A stretch of DNA of 54,939 bases from Bacteroidales bacterium (GTDB taxonomy: Bacteria > Bacteroidota > Bacteroidia > Bacteroidales > P3). The stretch is taken from contig JAFZXE010000008.1 of NCBI GenBank assembly GCA_017616895.1, positions 1 through 54,939 on the forward strand, read 5' to 3'. Under the pieces are notes generated by a model. It was given only the letters and a program-made list of their open reading frames with translations. It had not been told where the DNA came from and did not search any database. Made by a program: the position numbers and the translations under genes. Positions 53,340 to 54,939 of the stretch are shown here, piece after piece; the stretch's first letter is position 1; each line of letters starts with the position of its first letter.

Positions 53340-54395
53340 ATGCATATCCTAGTCACCGGCGGAGCCGGTTTCATCGGCACCCACACCCTCATAGAGCTCT
53401 ACAAGTCAGGCCACACCGCCGTGGTCGTTGACAACCTCAGCAACAGCAACCCCGTCGCCCTCCATCGAGTGGAAGAACTGATAAACCAGTCACAGGTCAC
53501 AGGTCACAGATCACAGGTCACTATCCCATTTTACCATACCGACATCCGCGACCGCGAAGGACTCGAACAAGTGTTCGAAAAGCACCGTTTCGACGCCTGC
53601 ATCCATTTCGCGGGCCTGAAAGCTGTGGGCGAAAGCGTTGAGAAGCCTTGGGAGTATTACGATAACAACATAGGTGGCACGCTCACCTTGGTCGATGTGA
53701 TGCGTAAGCACGGCTGCAAGAATATCATCTTCAGCTCCAGCGCCACCGTTTATGGCGATCCCGTAGAGATTCCCATTACCGAGAACTGCCCCAAAGGACA
53801 GTGTACCAATCCCTATGGCTGGACCAAGAGCATGCTCGAGCAGGTGCTGATGGACATTCAGAAATCCGACCCCGAGTGGAGGGTGGTACTGCTGCGCTAT
53901 TTCAACCCCGTGGGCGCCCATCCCAGCGGTAGGATAGGGGAGAACCCCAACGGCATCCCCAACAACCTGATGCCATACATTACCCAGGTGGCTGTAGGCA
54001 AACGCAAGGAACTGGGCGTCTTTGGCAATGACTATGACACCCCCGATGGCACCGGCGTGCGAGACTATATCCATGTCTGTGATCTTGCTAATGCTCACGT
54101 TTGCGCTCTCCAAGCCATTACCCGCAAATGCGGTATTGGCATCTATAATATTGGCACGGGTCACGGATATTCGGTGTTGGATATGGTGAAAGCTTTTATT
54201 AATGTCAATGGAGTTGATGTACCATACAGCATCAAACCACGCCGTGCCGGTGATATTGCTACATGTTATTGCAATCCTACCAAAGCCAAGGTGGAACTTG
54301 GCTGGCAATCCAAGTACGGCATAGAAGATATGGTAAGAGACAGCTGGAACTGGCAAAAGACCAACCCCAACGGCTATCCCCTGCAAGCTGAATAG
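53340..54395 (+). CDS. galE: UDP-glucose 4-epimerase with in-frame repeat insertion
   Basis: 351 residues. TGGAGFIGTHT binds NAD, SSATVYGDP and YGWTKSM hold the catalytic Ser, Tyr and Lys, and LRYFNPVGAHPSG and NIGTGHGYSVLD complete the family pattern. It interconverts UDP-glucose and UDP-galactose for cell-surface sugars. The sequence at 53487-53522 is a CAGGTCA heptamer array that encodes NQSQVTGHRSQVT, about ten residues more than most GalE proteins have between the helix (RVEEL) and the next strand. The insert keeps the frame and lies in a surface loop. Confidence 0.95.
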   Translation: MHILVTGGAGFIGTHTLIELYKSGHTAVVVDNLSNSNPVALHRVEELINQSQVTGHRSQVTIPFYHTDIRDREGLEQVFEKHRFDACIHFAGLKAVGESVEKPWEYYDNNIGGTLTLVDVMRKHGCKNIIFSSSATVYGDPVEIPITENCPKGQCTNPYGWTKSMLEQVLMDIQKSDPEWRVVLLRYFNPVGAHPSGRIGENPNGIPNNLMPYITQVAVGKRKELGVFGNDYDTPDGTGVRDYIHVCDLANAHVCALQAITRKCGIGIYNIGTGHGYSVLDMVKAFINVNGVDVPYSIKPRRAGDIATCYCNPTKAKVELGWQSKYGIEDMVRDSWNWQKTNPNGYPLQAE

Positions 54396-54403
54396 AAGAG
54401 ACA

Positions 54404-54556
54404 TCAGTAAACCGTAAACAAGGAACCCAACCATAAACCGTAAACGGTAAACAGTAAACTAAAAACCGTAAACCCTAAACCCTAAACAGTAAACAGTAAA
54501 CGGTAAACGGTAAACAGTAAACAGTAAACGGTAAACAGTAAACTATAAACTAAATT
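54404..54556. repeat. 7-bp tandem array (GTAAACA/GTAAACG/CCTAAAC)
   Basis: About twenty 7-bp units of TAAAC type (AGTAAAC, GGTAAAC, CCTAAAC, CCGTAAA) fill the gap between galE and the last gene. The telomere-like appearance is coincidental. The same units reappear at 54912-54939 at the end of the next gene. Confidence 0.93.
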
Positions 54557-54558
54557 GT

Positions 54559-54930
54559 ATGTACGCCTTCGAGAATATGAAAGCTTGGCAGGAAGCGCGC
54601 AAACTGGTCGTAGAGGTATATCGGTTACTTGATGAATTCCCTAAATTTGAAAAATATGCTTTGTGTGACCAGATTAGACGTGCAATAGTGTCCGTTCCAT
54701 CCAATTTGGCAGAGGGAAGTGGACGTGTTTCGGTCAAAGAACAGCTTCATTTCTATGAAATATCTTATGGCTCGCTGATGGAAACATACAATCAGTTGAT
54801 ATTGGCTGCCGACCTGAACTATATAGGAGGGGACAACCTTGAAGAATTAAAGCCACAGATAGATGCTGTTGCCAGAATGCTCAACGGTCTTCGTTCTTCA
54901 TTACTGAAAAAGCTAAACCCTAAACCGTAA
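54559..54930 (+). CDS. Four-helix-bundle protein (S23/Avd-like)
   Basis: 123 residues. The family pattern is visible: ENMKAWQEARKLVVEVY, the RRAIVSVPSNLAEG motif and YEISYGSLMET. The S23 or 'four helix bundle' family is found in 23S rRNA intervening sequences and as the Avd accessory factor of diversity-generating retroelements. Here it is an orphan. The gene lies between two copies of the TAAAC heptamer array, and its last five codons (LNPKP) and stop codon come from the repeat itself, so the 3' end has been overwritten or captured by the array. No reverse transcriptase is present in the window. Confidence 0.92.
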   Translation: MYAFENMKAWQEARKLVVEVYRLLDEFPKFEKYALCDQIRRAIVSVPSNLAEGSGRVSVKEQLHFYEISYGSLMETYNQLILAADLNYIGGDNLEELKPQIDAVARMLNGLRSSLLKKLNPKP

Positions 54931-54939
54931 ACCGTAAAC

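Noticed and set aside
54404-54556. Telomere-like CCTAAAC repeats
   Set aside because: Units vary among GTAAACA, GTAAACG and CCTAAAC and sit between bacterial genes; the same class of heptamer arrays occurs elsewhere in the window.

Overview
The window reads as a piece of a Bacteroidota (Bacteroidales) chromosome. Support comes from several promoters of the Bacteroides type (TTTG, a 19-bp spacer, then TAnnTTTG), weak or absent Shine-Dalgarno sequences, PorT-like beta-barrels, a DUF2723/GT117 protein, a BACON-like region, an RprY-type regulator and a signal-peptide-bearing ATP synthase subunit a. I cannot name the genus. Housekeeping genes have balanced, C/G-ending codons. The segment from about 3,000 to 23,600 is visibly richer in A+T, with many ATA, AGA and AGG codons, which suggests acquisition by transfer.

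Layout: (1) 86-2395, minus strand: beta-barrel protein, Nif3-like protein, C4 zinc-ribbon coiled-coil protein. (2) 2396-4016: intergenic DNA and a tyrosine recombinase enclosed by a perfect 17-bp inverted repeat (2934-2950 / 3968-3984). The right arm carries a -7-like box about 40 bp before the next gene. (3) 4017-23606, plus strand: sixteen co-directional genes that look like a type VII (ESX/WXG100)-like secretion island. They encode an FHA protein, an EssC/EccC-like FtsK ATPase without visible membrane segments, and a stand-alone copy of its degenerate C-terminal ATPase domain. There are three free WXG100-like hairpin proteins and two fused to enzyme domains (a phospholipase A2-like protein and a class-3-lipase-like protein). 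The rest are a vWA-like/TM/FHA protein, a PP2C phosphatase, two Ser/Thr kinases, a GYF/TM protein, a SUMF1/BACON/beta-rich protein and several secreted or membrane proteins of unknown function. (4) 23607-24498: a cobalamin riboswitch with no B12 gene behind it, then tRNA-Ser(CGA) and its terminator. (5) 24499-47000: housekeeping genes (DPP IV, priA, a glycosyltransferase, lepB, a cyclophilin, rprY, an MBL-fold protein, thrS-infC-rpmI-rplT, rplS, arcA, DUF2723, a lone atpB, pgk). (6) 47005-54939: a YgiQ radical SAM protein, about 1 kb of repeat-rich non-coding DNA, and nucleotide-sugar genes (ugd-like, rfbB, galE) interspersed with a GxxExxY gene, a four-helix-bundle gene and many short tandem repeats.

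Proposed working of the island (inference): WxD-type helical hairpins mark substrates. The cytosolic ATPase, possibly helped by the stand-alone degenerate domain, recognises and drives them. Two lipid-attacking enzymes are the cargo. Two kinases, one PP2C phosphatase and three FHA modules switch assembly by Thr phosphorylation, as in T6SS Tag modules and TerY-P triads. The recombinase segment at the head of the operon may invert and switch it on or off. No recognisable EccB/EccD/EssB/EsaA channel genes or T6SS core genes are present. If the system secretes, its envelope parts must be among the unrecognised membrane and periplasmic proteins here or lie elsewhere.

A second theme is short tandem repeats with 7-, 8- or 11-bp units. 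They lie between genes, directly before start codons, and in frame inside at least three coding sequences (glycosyltransferase, ygiQ, galE); the ugd-like gene carries three such insertions.
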